From Variovorax sp. YR752 (lineage in GTDB: Bacteria > Pseudomonadota > Gammaproteobacteria > Burkholderiales > Burkholderiaceae_C), in assembly GCA_945860785.1 (NCBI GenBank), contig CAMATD010000019.1, positions 1-37,343 on the forward strand: 37,343 bases of DNA. The letters are read 5' to 3'. A program made the position numbers and the translations under genes. Shown here piece by piece: positions 1 to 8,012 of the stretch. Numbering within the stretch: position 1 is the first letter of the stretch; each line of letters opens with the position of its first letter. Under the pieces are notes generated by a model that was not told the DNA's origin, did not search any database, and was given only the letters and a program-made list of their open reading frames with translations.

Positions 1-684
1 AGCTCGCCTGCGTGGGTTGGCGGCTTCGACTTCCCGTTCGGTCTGCCGCGCGAGCTGGTCGAGCATCTGCGCTGGCCGCTGCATTGGGACGCGCTGATCG
101 CCCACTACACAAGCTTGAGCCGCGCCGAAATCCGCGACACCTTCGCCGCGTTCTGCGATGCGCGGCCTGTCGGCGGCAAGTTCGCGCACCGCACCACCGA
201 TGCACCCGCAGGCTCAAGTCCCTCGATGAAGTGGGTCAATCACGCCGGTCGCCTTCATGCTCCATGCCGGCGTGCCGCCGCTGCTGGCGGCCGGTGCGAG
301 CCTCCCGGGCCTGCATGCGGGCAGCCACAAGGGCCGCATTGCGCTGGAGGCCTATCCGGGGCTGCTGGCGCGCGAGCTGATCGGACGCCGCAGCTACAAG
401 AGCGACGAGCTGGCGAAACAGACGCCCGAGCGCCTCGCGGCGCGCACCGACCTGCTCGCCGCGCTCGAGGCGGGCACCGCGCGACTCGGCCTGCGGCTCC
501 GGCTCACCGCGCTCCAGCGCTCCAGCGCTCCGAACTGCTGGCCGACGCACGCGGCGACCACATCGACGCGGTGCTGTGCCTCGTGCAGGCGGCCTGGGGC
601 CTGCAGCGGGCCGCAAGTCCGGGGCCCGGTTACGGACTGCCCGAAGAGCTCGATCCGCTTGAAGGATGGATCGTCACGGCTTGA
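1..684 (+). pseudogene. DUF429 family protein, 5'-truncated by the window edge and frameshifted twice
   Basis: The first frame reads as a DUF429 protein from base 1 (GGFDFPFGLPRELVEHLRW, later PSMKWVN). It moves to the second frame near base 241 (PVAFMLHAGVPPLLAAG, then KGRIALEAYPGLLARELIG) and returns to the first frame near base 530 (SELLADARGDHIDAVLC), ending at a TGA at 682-684. DUF429 proteins have an RNase H-like fold and are predicted nucleases without a firm role. The first shift is cured by removing one base. The second is cured exactly by removing one copy of the 8-bp direct repeat CGCTCCAG at about 516-531. The start lies outside the window. Family assignment is good; whether the breaks are biological is open. 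Confidence 0.72.
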
Positions 685-805
685 GCCTCCTTGTCCTACA
701 CGGCTTCGGGCCTCCGGCGACATTCACCGCCGCCGGTCGGCAGCTAGATTGAAATCGGTGGATCATTCCGGCCCACGCATTTCACCCACACGGGAAGGAA
801 GCGAC

Positions 806-1003
806 ATGAACAAGGACCAAGTGGCAGGCCGCGTCGAAGAGGCCAAGGGCAAGCTGAAGGAAGTGACTGGCAAGGTCGTCGGCAACGAGAAGCTCGAGGG
901 CGAAGGCATTGCGGACCAGGCAGCCGGCAAGGTGCAGAAGACCTACGGCGACGTCAAGGAAAAGGCCAAGGACGCCATCAAGTCGGGTGCCGACAAGCTC
1001 TGA
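806..1003 (+). CDS. CsbD family general stress protein
   Basis: A 65-residue, charged, Lys/Glu/Ala/Gly-rich protein beginning MNKDQVAGRVEEAKGKLKE, with the CsbD repeat pattern (GRVEEAKGKLKEVTGK, then GKVQKTYGDVKEKAKD). CsbD proteins are small hydrophilic proteins induced by general stress in many bacteria; their molecular role is unknown. The ATG at 806 has a strong ribosome site (GGGAAGGAA, ending 6 bases upstream). Longer upstream readings in this frame belong to the broken DUF429 gene. It is followed 69 bases later by a BON-domain lipoprotein on the same strand, which suggests a shared stress theme. Confidence 0.92.
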   Translation: MNKDQVAGRVEEAKGKLKEVTGKVVGNEKLEGEGIADQAAGKVQKTYGDVKEKAKDAIKSGADKL

Positions 1004-1072
1004 CCGAACTGGGTTGCGCGCCGCTCGCCCGCAACCTCTTTTTCGTTCCATGCGAGCGACTGGAGGATTTCG

Positions 1073-1585
1073 ATGAACAAACCCCATCCACACATCGCCA
1101 TGCCGTCTTCGCGCGCATGGTTGGCCGTGCTCGTGGCTGGCGCCGCACTGACGCTGGCCGCCTGCGACAAGTCGGGCACGGCCGGCGAGAAGCTCGACAG
1201 CGCTGTCACCAAGACCGAACAGGCGGCCGATACCGCGGCCGCCAAGACCGGGGAGGCCCTCACGGACGCCAAGGCCAAGGTCGATGCCTCCGGCACCACC
1301 GCCGAGGTGAAGGACGGCATGGCCAACGTGAAGGAAGCCGCCAAGGACGCCGGCGCGGCCGTGAGCGCGACGGTGGACGATGCCGCCATCACCGCTTCGG
1401 TGTCTGCGAGCCTGGCCAAGGATCCGGACCTGAGCGCGATCAAGATCAACGTCGACACCAAGGGTGGCGCCGTGAGCCTGAAGGGCCCCGCACCCACCGC
1501 CGCCGCCAAGGCGCGCGCCGAGGAAATCGCCAAGGGTGTGCAGGGCGTGACCTCGGTGACCAACCAGCTTGAAGTGAAGGGCTGA
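1073..1585 (+). CDS. BON domain lipoprotein (OsmY-like)
   Basis: A 170-residue exported protein. A hydrophobic signal peptide ends in a lipobox LAAC with Cys at residue 31, so it should be a lipoprotein of the envelope. Residues 35-100 are Ala/Lys/Asp-rich and probably helical. Residues about 103-168 form one BON domain, starting DDAAITASVSASLAKD and ending TSVTNQLEVKG, with the conserved GAVSLKG turn. BON domains bind phospholipid or membrane surfaces and occur in osmotic-stress proteins such as OsmY. The ATG at 1073 follows TGGAGGA; the ATG at 1100 would leave a shorter but still plausible signal peptide. A strong hairpin terminator follows. Confidence 0.88.
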   Translation: MNKPHPHIAMPSSRAWLAVLVAGAALTLAACDKSGTAGEKLDSAVTKTEQAADTAAAKTGEALTDAKAKVDASGTTAEVKDGMANVKEAAKDAGAAVSATVDDAAITASVSASLAKDPDLSAIKINVDTKGGAVSLKGPAPTAAAKARAEEIAKGVQGVTSVTNQLEVKG

Positions 1586-1602
1586 TCGCTCCCTTTCGCC
1601 CC

Positions 1603-1631
1603 AAAAAAAGCCCGGTTCGTCCGGGCTTTTT
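1603..1631. terminator. Bidirectional intrinsic terminator
   Basis: An A-run, the stem GCCCGG/CCGGGC with loop TTCGT, then a T-run (stem 1610-1626). It lies between the BON lipoprotein gene and the leftward membrane-protein gene that ends at 1637. The A and T runs on both sides should let it stop transcription from either direction. Confidence 0.9.
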
Positions 1632-1636
1632 CTTGT

Positions 1637-2122
1637 CTATGGAGGATCTTTTCGCGGCGGGCTTGTGGTCTTCTGCATCAACGTGTTGACGATGTCGGCC
1701 ACGTCGGATGTCTTGAGCACGGCGGCCAGCACCGCCGTGAGCGACAGCAGGCGCCACGGCTTGACGAGCACCAGCACCGCGCCGGTGGCCGCGGCTACTG
1801 CCATGAGCTTGGCGGGCTCCGTGCGTGCGTAGTGTTCGAGGACGGGGCGGGCCAGCTGGCCCGCCGCATGCGCGGGGTGGCGGCGCCACCAGCGCTGCAC
1901 GACGCCGCGCGCCACCGAGCTCCAGATGTTGTCGCGGCCCCGCGAAGCCGCTTCGCGGGCCGGCGCTCCCGGGATGTCGCTGTATGCGTATTCCAGATCG
2001 TCGTTGGGTTCGCGCGCCGTTGGGTGCGCTTCCTCGCCGCCGTTCAATTGCCGGACCAGTGCGCGGCGCGAAATGGCCAGGCGCTGCTGCGGGGTGAAGG
2101 GGGTGCGGTCAGTGCTGGCCAT
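1637..2122 (-). CDS. Hypothetical membrane-associated protein, last gene of the YqjDE-like cluster
   Basis: A 161-residue protein starting MASTDRTPFTPQQRLAISRR. The N-terminal half is soluble and polar, with RQLNGGEE and EYAYSDIPG. A basic, Trp-rich stretch (RWWRRHPAHAAG) precedes one hydrophobic region at about 107-140 (LMAVAAATGAVLVLVKPWRL, then LSLTAVLAAVLKTS). I do not recognise a named family. The start overlaps the end of the YqjE-like gene by 14 bases, so the two are probably translationally coupled. It takes the place yqjK holds in the E. coli yqjDEK operon, but I see no convincing YqjK similarity. An in-frame upstream ATG would extend it into the neighbour and is unlikely. Confidence 0.75.
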   Translation of the reverse strand: MASTDRTPFTPQQRLAISRRALVRQLNGGEEAHPTAREPNDDLEYAYSDIPGAPAREAASRGRDNIWSSVARGVVQRWWRRHPAHAAGQLARPVLEHYARTEPAKLMAVAAATGAVLVLVKPWRLLSLTAVLAAVLKTSDVADIVNTLMQKTTSPPRKDPP

Positions 2123-2492
2123 GACGGGCTCCGGCGTTGTGCAGGGCCTGCAGGTCGGCGTCGAGCTGGGCGCGCAGGTCGTCGAAGCCATAGCTGGGGC
2201 TGGGACGGGCGGCGATATAGGCGCAGACCGCCGCAATCACCAGTGCCACGCCGGGCACGATCACCAGCACCCAATGGAAACTGCCATGGAGTACGCCGAG
2301 CAGCACGGCCACGCCGATCAGCCCGAGGGCCAGCACGGCGCTGGCCACTGCCAGCACGCCCGCGACGATGCGGGCCACAAGGCCACGCCCCGCCTCGGCA
2401 GCTTCCTGCCGGGTAAGGGCGGCGTAGTTGGCGATGTGTTCAGCGACGAGTTCCGGATGCCCGAGCACCGTGGAGAAAATCGGATGAAGCAT
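2109..2492 (-). CDS. Phage holin superfamily / YqjE-like inner-membrane protein
   Basis: A 127-residue protein starting MLHPIFSTVLGHPELVAEHI. Two closely spaced hydrophobic helices (about residues 41-65 and 71-95) form a hairpin, followed by a polar tail with SYGFDDLRAQLDADL. This is the layout of YqjE and the related putative holin III family, whose bacterial members are small envelope proteins of unknown function and not lysis proteins. It sits between the DUF883 gene and the unknown membrane gene, all leftward and tightly spaced, as in yqjD-yqjE operons. Confidence 0.8.
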   Translation of the reverse strand: MLHPIFSTVLGHPELVAEHIANYAALTRQEAAEAGRGLVARIVAGVLAVASAVLALGLIGVAVLLGVLHGSFHWVLVIVPGVALVIAAVCAYIAARPSPSYGFDDLRAQLDADLQALHNAGARHGQH

Positions 2493-2527
2493 GGTGCGGG
2501 GAATCGGTGGAACGGGGAATCAGCGGA

Positions 2528-2905
2528 TCAGTAGTCGTCCCGGCTGCGGCGGCTGGCCAGTACGATGAGTGCCGTGATGGCGGCACCGGCGGCGGCGGCG
2601 AGCAGCACCGAGCGCACCGGCTGGTCGGAGATGTAGCGGCCGGTGACGTCCGCGGCCTGTTCGATGCGACGCTGCGCACGTGCGCTCGTGGTCGATGCGG
2701 CATCGAGGCCACGCTGAACGGCTTGCTGCACACGGGCTGCCAACTGCTCGACGGCGGGCTCGGCATCGCGGCGCAGGTCGCGGACCTTTTCGCCCGCCGC
2801 ATTCACCGCATTCTGTGCATAGGCGCGGGTGGTTTCGACCGCTTCGGAGGCGGTCTGGCGCGCGTCGTCGGCGAGTTGCGAGGGAGTCTTGGTCGTCATG
2901 TTCAT
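2528..2905 (-). CDS. DUF883 family protein (YqjD/ElaB-like)
   Basis: A 125-residue protein starting MNMTTKTPSQLADDARQTAS. A long amphipathic helical region with regularly spaced Ala and charged residues runs to about residue 95. A single C-terminal membrane segment follows (SVLLAAAAGAAITALIVLA) with the basic end SRRSRDDY. This matches the DUF883 family. In E. coli, YqjD, ElaB and YgaM are C-tail-anchored inner-membrane proteins expressed in stationary phase, and YqjD binds ribosomes. The ATG at 2905 has AGGACT about six bases upstream. It lies between the DUF1328 gene and the YqjE-like gene. Confidence 0.88.
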   Translation of the reverse strand: MNMTTKTPSQLADDARQTASEAVETTRAYAQNAVNAAGEKVRDLRRDAEPAVEQLAARVQQAVQRGLDAASTTSARAQRRIEQAADVTGRYISDQPVRSVLLAAAAGAAITALIVLASRRSRDDY

Positions 2906-2959
2906 GTGAGAGTCCTTTCCGGGAAGATGAAATGCGGGAGCCTGCTGATCGTAACTACG

Positions 2960-3124
2960 CTACTTGCGTCGTAGCAAGCCGGCCAGGAAGCTCGCAATCG
3001 CGAGCACGGCGAAGATCACGAAAAGAATCTTGGCAATACCCACGGCGCTGGCGGCGATGCCACCGAAGCCGAACAGGGCGGCGATCAGTGCAATGACCAG
3101 AAACACCACGGCGTAATGCAGCAT
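2960..3124 (-). CDS. DUF1328 small membrane protein
   Basis: A 54-residue, almost entirely hydrophobic protein starting [20 protein letters not shown] and ending GLLRRK. Two transmembrane helices flank the conserved [17 protein letters not shown] segment of DUF1328 (YtjA-like) proteins. The function is unknown; these genes are common in proteobacterial stress clusters. The ATG at 3124 is set by an AAGGAG ribosome site and by family length. A longer in-frame reading from further upstream adds low-complexity residues and is rejected. It is the first gene of the leftward cluster. Confidence 0.9.
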   Translation of the reverse strand: MLHYAVVFLVIALIAALFGFGGIAASAVGIAKILFVIFAVLAIASFLAGLLRRK

Positions 3125-3330
3125 GTGGAACTCCTTCGAGGCTTCCCTCGTTGTTTTTGAAAACGGCTCATCCGGAACTTCCAGAAGAAGAAGAAGAAGC
3201 GGATGGCACAGGAGCAACCTTAAGTGGGAGGCCGCCGGGAGCCTGTCAGCGACCGGGCGCGGGGGGCGTAGGAGACGACCGAGTCCACCTGCGCCGGGGT
3301 GTGAAGGAGTGCCGATGACGCCGCCGGCTC

Positions 3331-4674
3331 TCAGGCCGGCTTGACCACGGGCAGCATCGCGCTCAGGCGCGTGCCCTTGCCGGGCGTCGAGGAAATCGTG
3401 AGCTTGCCGCGTGCCGCTTCCACCCGGTGGCGCATGCCGGCGAGGCCGTGCGTCGACGGGCGCATGCGCAGCGCATCGAAGCCCTTGCCGTTGTCCGCGA
3501 CTTCCACGATCACGTGGTTGGCGTAGTTCTTCATCACGATCGTGGCCTCGCTCGCCTCGGCGTACTTGCCGATGTTGGTCAGGCTTTCCTGCACCATGCG
3601 GTAGATCGTGAGCTGGCGGGACTCGTTCATCGTCACCGGCTCGAGCGCCATCTCGATCTGCAGGCCCGAGCGCTCGGCGAACTCGCGCCCCAGGATCTCC
3701 AGCGACGCAACCAGCCCGAGGTTCGACAGCGAGGAGGGCCGCAGGTCTTCGATGATGCGGCGCTTGAGCGCGATGCCGCTGTTGAGCAGCTCGGTCAGAT
3801 GCTGCAGCCGCTGGATCGCGTCGGGTGCGTCCACCAGGCGCGACTTGAGGCGCGCCACATCCAGCTTGGCAGCGGTGAGCAGCGAGCCGAGCTCGTCGTG
3901 CAGCTCGCGCGCCAGGTAGCCGCGTTCGGTTTCCCGCACGTCCTGCAAGTGGGTGGCCAGCTCGGCCAGCGAGGCGGTGCGCTCGCGCACTTCGTCTTCG
4001 AGGGCGTTGCGTTCGCGTTGCAGGGCTTCCTGCTGGCGTTCGCCCACCGAGCGCAAGGCATGCGTCTGCCGCAGGTACAGGAAGAAGGCGATGAGCGCCG
4101 CCAGCGCCACGATGGCGGTGCCGAAGCGCGCGAGCCGCAGCGACTGAAGCACCTGGGCCTGGCTCTCGTGCAGGGTCTTGTTGCTGACGCTGACCAGTTG
4201 GGCGGCGGTGGTGCGGATGGCGTCCATTTCCTCGCGCCCCACGTCGGTGGTGATGACGAACTTCCAGGCGTCTTCCTTGCCGTCCTGGCGCAGCCGCACG
4301 CTCATGTCCATTTCGGCCACCTTGCGCAGCACATGCTTCGAGAGTTCTGCAATCTGGGTGAGTTCGGCCGGCCGATCGGCGTACAGTTGGCGCAAGGTCG
4401 AAAGGTGGCCGTCGACCTGCTTGATCGCCGTGTCGTAGGGTTGCCGGTAGCTGGCTTCGCCCGTCAGCAGATAACCCCGCTGGCCGGTTTCGGCGTCGAG
4501 CATGTTCTGCAGGATCTGGTTGACCACGCCGCGCCCTTTTTGCGCCTCGTCGATGTCCGCCAGCGCGCGGGTCGACTGGCGATAGCCGGCCTCGTTGATG
4601 CCGACGAGGGCCAGTGCAGCCAGTGCCGCGAGCAGCAGGCTCACGGCCATTCTTGGAGGGGCTAACCAGTGCAT
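3331..4674 (-). CDS. CHASE3-domain sensor histidine kinase, NarX/DegS-type
   Basis: A 447-residue membrane histidine kinase from the ATG at 4674. TM1 is residues about 9-26. A periplasmic CHASE3 sensor (about 30-180) has the motif [13 protein letters not shown] at 60-72. TM2 is about 185-201, then a coiled coil (208-250). A HisKA_3 dimerisation domain carries the phosphoacceptor His259 in [10 protein letters not shown], and a HATPase_c domain has [13 protein letters not shown] and VADNGKGFD. This type phosphorylates LuxR/NarL-type regulators, and one is encoded divergently 106 bases away. The in-frame ATG further upstream would run across the shared promoter region and is unlikely. The signal is unknown. 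Confidence 0.93.
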   Translation of the reverse strand: MHWLAPPRMAVSLLLAALAALALVGINEAGYRQSTRALADIDEAQKGRGVVNQILQNMLDAETGQRGYLLTGEASYRQPYDTAIKQVDGHLSTLRQLYADRPAELTQIAELSKHVLRKVAEMDMSVRLRQDGKEDAWKFVITTDVGREEMDAIRTTAAQLVSVSNKTLHESQAQVLQSLRLARFGTAIVALAALIAFFLYLRQTHALRSVGERQQEALQRERNALEDEVRERTASLAELATHLQDVRETERGYLARELHDELGSLLTAAKLDVARLKSRLVDAPDAIQRLQHLTELLNSGIALKRRIIEDLRPSSLSNLGLVASLEILGREFAERSGLQIEMALEPVTMNESRQLTIYRMVQESLTNIGKYAEASEATIVMKNYANHVIVEVADNGKGFDALRMRPSTHGLAGMRHRVEAARGKLTISSTPGKGTRLSAMLPVVKPA

Positions 4675-4714
4675 GAAACTTTCAAAGCGGCATTCAACGC
4701 AAGTTCGTGAATAA

Positions 4715-4743
4715 TTGACAACATTCAGGGACCGGCATGTTGC
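4715..4743 (+). promoter_or_regulatory. Possible sigma-70 promoter for the response regulator
   Basis: A perfect -35 hexamer TTGACA (4715-4720) lies in the 106-base divergent region between kinase and regulator. With 17 bases of spacing the -10 would be TGTTGC (4738-4743), which is a weak match. The stretch at 4700-4720 is AT-rich compared with its surroundings. The kinase promoter on the other strand must lie in the same region; I cannot place it. Confidence 0.35.
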
Positions 4744-4780
4744 GGCCAGGATGAGCGCAACACAACGACGAAAGTAACAG

Positions 4781-5413
4781 ATGATCAAAATTGGAATTGT
4801 GGACGACCACGCGATCGTGCGATCGGGCCTCCGGCAGTTCTTCTCCGAGCACGTGGACTTGCGCGTGGCCGGTGAGGCGGCCAGTGGCCGCGAGGCCATC
4901 GAACTCGTGCGCACCACCGAACTCGACGTGCTCGTGATGGACCTTTCCATGCCCGGGCAGAGCGGCATCGATGCGCTCGCCATGATCCGCGCGAAGGCGC
5001 CGGATGTCGGCATCCTGATCCTGAGCGGCTACCCCGAAGAGCATTACGCGATGAACCTGATCCGTCAGGGCGCGAGCGGCTACCTGAACAAGGAATGCGA
5101 TCCGATCGAGATCGTCAACGCCATTCGCACCATCTCGCTCGGCTGCCGCTACATCACGCCCGCAGTGGCCGAATTGCTGGCGCGCCAGCTCGACCGCAAG
5201 GACGATGCGGCACCGCACGAGCAGCTCTCGGAGCGCGAGTTCCAGGTGTTCCTCAAGCTCGCCAATGGCGAGACGGCGGGCGACATCGCCAAGACGCTGT
5301 CGCTGTCGGTGAAGACGGTGAGCACCTACCGCACGCGCCTGATGGAGAAGATGAACCTGTCCTCCAACAGCGACCTCACGTACTACGCGCTGAAGAACAA
5401 GCTGATCGATTGA
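4781..5413 (+). CDS. NarL/FixJ-type response regulator
   Basis: A 210-residue regulator. The receiver domain (about 1-120) has the acidic pair Asp8/Asp9, phosphoacceptor Asp54 in LVMDLSMPG, Ser82 and Lys104 (GYLNKE). The C-terminal LuxR-type helix-turn-helix (about 145-205) has LSEREFQVFLKLANGETAGD and LSVKTVSTYRTRLMEKM. It should be phosphorylated by the divergent CHASE3 kinase and act as a transcription factor. Its 3' end faces the stand-alone receiver gene. Target genes are not evident; the divergent layout suggests autoregulation. Confidence 0.94.
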   Translation: MIKIGIVDDHAIVRSGLRQFFSEHVDLRVAGEAASGREAIELVRTTELDVLVMDLSMPGQSGIDALAMIRAKAPDVGILILSGYPEEHYAMNLIRQGASGYLNKECDPIEIVNAIRTISLGCRYITPAVAELLARQLDRKDDAAPHEQLSEREFQVFLKLANGETAGDIAKTLSLSVKTVSTYRTRLMEKMNLSSNSDLTYYALKNKLID

Positions 5414-5423
5414 GACCGCGAGG

Positions 5424-5460
5424 CTGAAGAAGGAGAAGCGCAGTGCCGTTTCTTCTTCAG
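5424..5460. terminator. Inverted repeat between convergent genes, probable terminator
   Basis: Arms CTGAAGAAG (5424-5432) and CTTCTTCAG (5452-5460) are exact reverse complements separated by 19 bases. It lies between the ends of the response regulator and the stand-alone receiver and overlaps the latter's stop codon. There is no long T-run, so efficiency is uncertain. Confidence 0.5.
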
Positions 5461-5861
5461 TTCGTTCTGGAGGAAGGGCCGAGCGCCATGGCCTGCACGA
5501 TGCAGAAATCGACCAGTGCATCGATTTCGTTCGACTTGTCGAACACCGCGTCGACGCCGAACTCGGCGCAGCGCCTGCGGATGTCGGGCGTCGCATAGTT
5601 GCTGAGCACCACCACCTTCTGGCCCGGCTTGCGTCCCTGGCAAGCCTGCAGGATGCCCAGGCCGCTTCCCTGTTTGAGAAAAAGATCGACGATGGCCAGG
5701 TCCCACGCATTGCCCTGGTCGAGGAGCCACTCACGGGCATGGTCTTCGGTTTCGGCGAAGCCGACCACCGTGGTGCAGGTGAGCTCTTCCAGAGTGCCAA
5801 TGAGGTTTTCACGGATCGTGAGGTTGTCTTCGACGACGTATGCCTGCAATCTGGAATCCAT
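5457..5861 (-). CDS. Stand-alone response-regulator receiver (CheY-like)
   Basis: A 134-residue single receiver domain starting MDSRLQAYVVEDN. Acidic residues Glu11/Asp12, phosphoacceptor Asp59 (AIVDLFLKQG), Ser87 (VVVLSNYAT) and Lys109 (AVFDKSNE) are all present, so it should be phosphorylatable. There is no output domain. The in-frame ATG at 5963 would add 34 non-conserved residues; the start at 5861 matches family length. Convergent with the LuxR-type regulator and two genes from the kinase, it may compete for phosphoryl groups or act through protein contact. That role is inference. Confidence 0.86.
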   Translation of the reverse strand: MDSRLQAYVVEDNLTIRENLIGTLEELTCTTVVGFAETEDHAREWLLDQGNAWDLAIVDLFLKQGSGLGILQACQGRKPGQKVVVLSNYATPDIRRRCAEFGVDAVFDKSNEIDALVDFCIVQAMALGPSSRTN

Positions 5862-6100
5862 GCCGAACCGCGCTTCCTCTGACGTTGGCAGGAGCATCCA
5901 GAACGCATCCGCTGATGGAATGCCTGCACATGGACATTTTGAGGCTTTGCCGGAGTGCATCATGCAGGGTTCGTGGGCAGGGTGTTGTAGGCGTGTTCTG
6001 ACGCGCGCTGCCGCAGCGCTCCGCCCGTAGGCAATACCGCACGGTTGCTGCGGTCTGTTGCTGACCTGGAATCGGCAACAACGAGGTTATCCAGACTGAC

Positions 6101-8012
6101 ATGGCATCGAACATCTTTCGCGCGCGCCCGCTGTGGCAAAAACTGCTGGGGTCGCTCGTGCTGCTCTTTGCCGCGCTGCTGGTTGCGCTGGTGTTTTTCC
6201 CGTGGGACGTGTTGCGCGAGCCGGTCAATCGCTACGTGAGCGAGAAGACCGGGCGCAAGTTCGAGATCACGCGTCGGCTCGATGTCGATCTTGGCTGGCG
6301 TGCCGCCACCGTCAAGTTCGACGGCATCGAGTTTGCCAATCCCTCCTGGGCGCGCGACCCCTATCTCGTCAAGGCCGAGCGCGCCGAGTTCGACATCCGG
6401 ATCTGGCCGCTCGTCGCGAGCAGGATCGTCATTCCGCGCCTGGCGCTCTCTTCGCCCACTCTCGGGCTGCAGATGGAGCAGGACGGGCGCCGCACCTGGG
6501 CACTGGGCAAGGACACCTCCGACTCCGGCACGGTGCCGAGCATCGGCCTCATGCAGATCGACAGCGGGGCGATCGACTTCCTCGCCAAGCATCTGGGCGT
6601 CGACCTGCACGCCGACGTGAACTACGACACCAGCCGGGGCGACCTGCCCCTGAGCTACCGCATCAAGGGCCGCTACAAGGGTCAGCCGCTGACCGCCGAC
6701 GGGCGAACGGGCAATGTGCTGCAGATCAACGCCGCGGGCGCGCCGCCGTTTCCGCTCGAAATCAACGCCGCGGCCGGCCAGACGCGGCTCAAGGCCACCG
6801 GCACGGTGGCCGAGCTCGCGGGGCTCGACGGCATCGACGCGAAGTTCCAGCTCAAGGGCCAGACCCTGGGCGCGCTGTTTCCGCTGCTCGGCATCGCACT
6901 GCCGCAAACCTCGCCCTATGCGCTGAGCGGCGACCTGAGCAAGTGCGGCAAGCTGTGGCAGGTGGCCGGGCTCAAGGGCAAGCTGGGCCTTTCCGACATC
7001 GCCGGCGACATGCGCTTCGACCAGACCGACGCGTTGCCGCACCTGGCGGGTGAACTGCGTTCGGGCGTGATGGACATGGACGACCTCGGCCCGCTCATCG
7101 GCCTGCCGCCCACCGCCCGCTCTGCCAATGCGATCGAAGGCGTGGCCCCGCCGCCCAGCATCACCCAGGTGAAGCGCCCGGCGGGCGGCAAGGTGCTGCC
7201 CACCGCACCGCTGGACTTCGACCGCCTGCGCGCCATGAACGCCGACGTGAAGTACACGGCCGACCGCATCCAGAACGTGCGCGAGATCCCGCTCGACCGC
7301 GGCAGCGTGCAGGTGAAGCTGAACAACGGCGTGTTTTCGCTCGATCCACTCGACCTGGGCGTGGGCGGCGGCAAGCTGGTCGGCGCGATCCGCATCGATG
7401 CCGTGAAGAACCCGGCGGACATCCGTGCATCGCTCGATCTGCGCGGCGTGCAACTCGCCCGCCTGATTCCCAAGCTCGAAACCACGGGCAACAGCGTGGG
7501 CCGGCTCGATGGCCGCATCAATCTTTCAGGCCCTGGCAGCTCGGTGGCCAACTGGCTCGGCGGCGCCTCGGGCGACGTGGCGGTGCTTTCGGGGCGCGGC
7601 CCTGGCGTTCGATGTCAACAAGGGGCTGATGACCGGACGCACCCTGGTGCTGGACACGACCAACGCCGTGTTCATCGCCACCGGCCAGGCCAGCCTCACG
7701 AACGAGACGCTCGACTTCGTGGTTCGCCCGGAGCCCAAGTCCAAGAACATCCTGTCGCTGCGCACACCGCTGGTCGCCCGTGGCACCTTCGGTTCGCCGT
7801 CGGGCGGTGTCGAGGTGGGCCCGTTGGCCGGGCGCGGCCTGGCTGCACTCGCGCTCGGCGCCATCAACCCGCTGCTGGCGTTGGCGGCGACCATCGAAAC
7901 GGGTCTGGGGCAGGACGCCGACTGCACGGGCGTGCTGGCGGATGCCAACAAGCCCGGCGCCGGTGCTGCTGCCAACGGCGCGGCCCGGGCAAAGGGCGCA
8001 AAGCAGCCTTAG
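6101..8012 (+). pseudogene. AsmA family protein with an internal deletion/frameshift
   Basis: The N-terminus has one membrane anchor (LGSLVLLFAALLVALVFFPW) followed by an AsmA domain with repetitive beta-structure. AsmA-like proteins are envelope proteins tied to outer-membrane lipid transport and assembly. The frame is continuous to ASGDVAVLSGRG near 7595. The C-terminal part continues in another frame from about 7596 (AALAFDVNKGLMTGRTLVLD, then RPEPKSKNILSLRTPL) to the TAG at 8010-8012. From family memory, about 40 residues ending in a Cys-Ala-Ala segment are missing between these parts, so this looks like a deletion and not a single indel. The joined length is about 637 residues. The stop overlaps the convergent moeB stop. 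Confidence 0.78.

Noticed and set aside
2109..2492. YqjE-like gene as a phage holin marking a prophage
   Set aside because: Its neighbours are DUF883 and DUF1328 stress genes and no phage gene is present.
3180..3205. AGAAGAAGAAGAAG run as a microsatellite
   Set aside because: Short and intergenic; no sign of function or phase variation.
3427..4665. Long open frame opposite the histidine kinase (412 codons)
   Set aside because: It lies antisense to a clear kinase, is rich in His/Gln/Arg/Leu as GC-rich shadows are, and has no domain.
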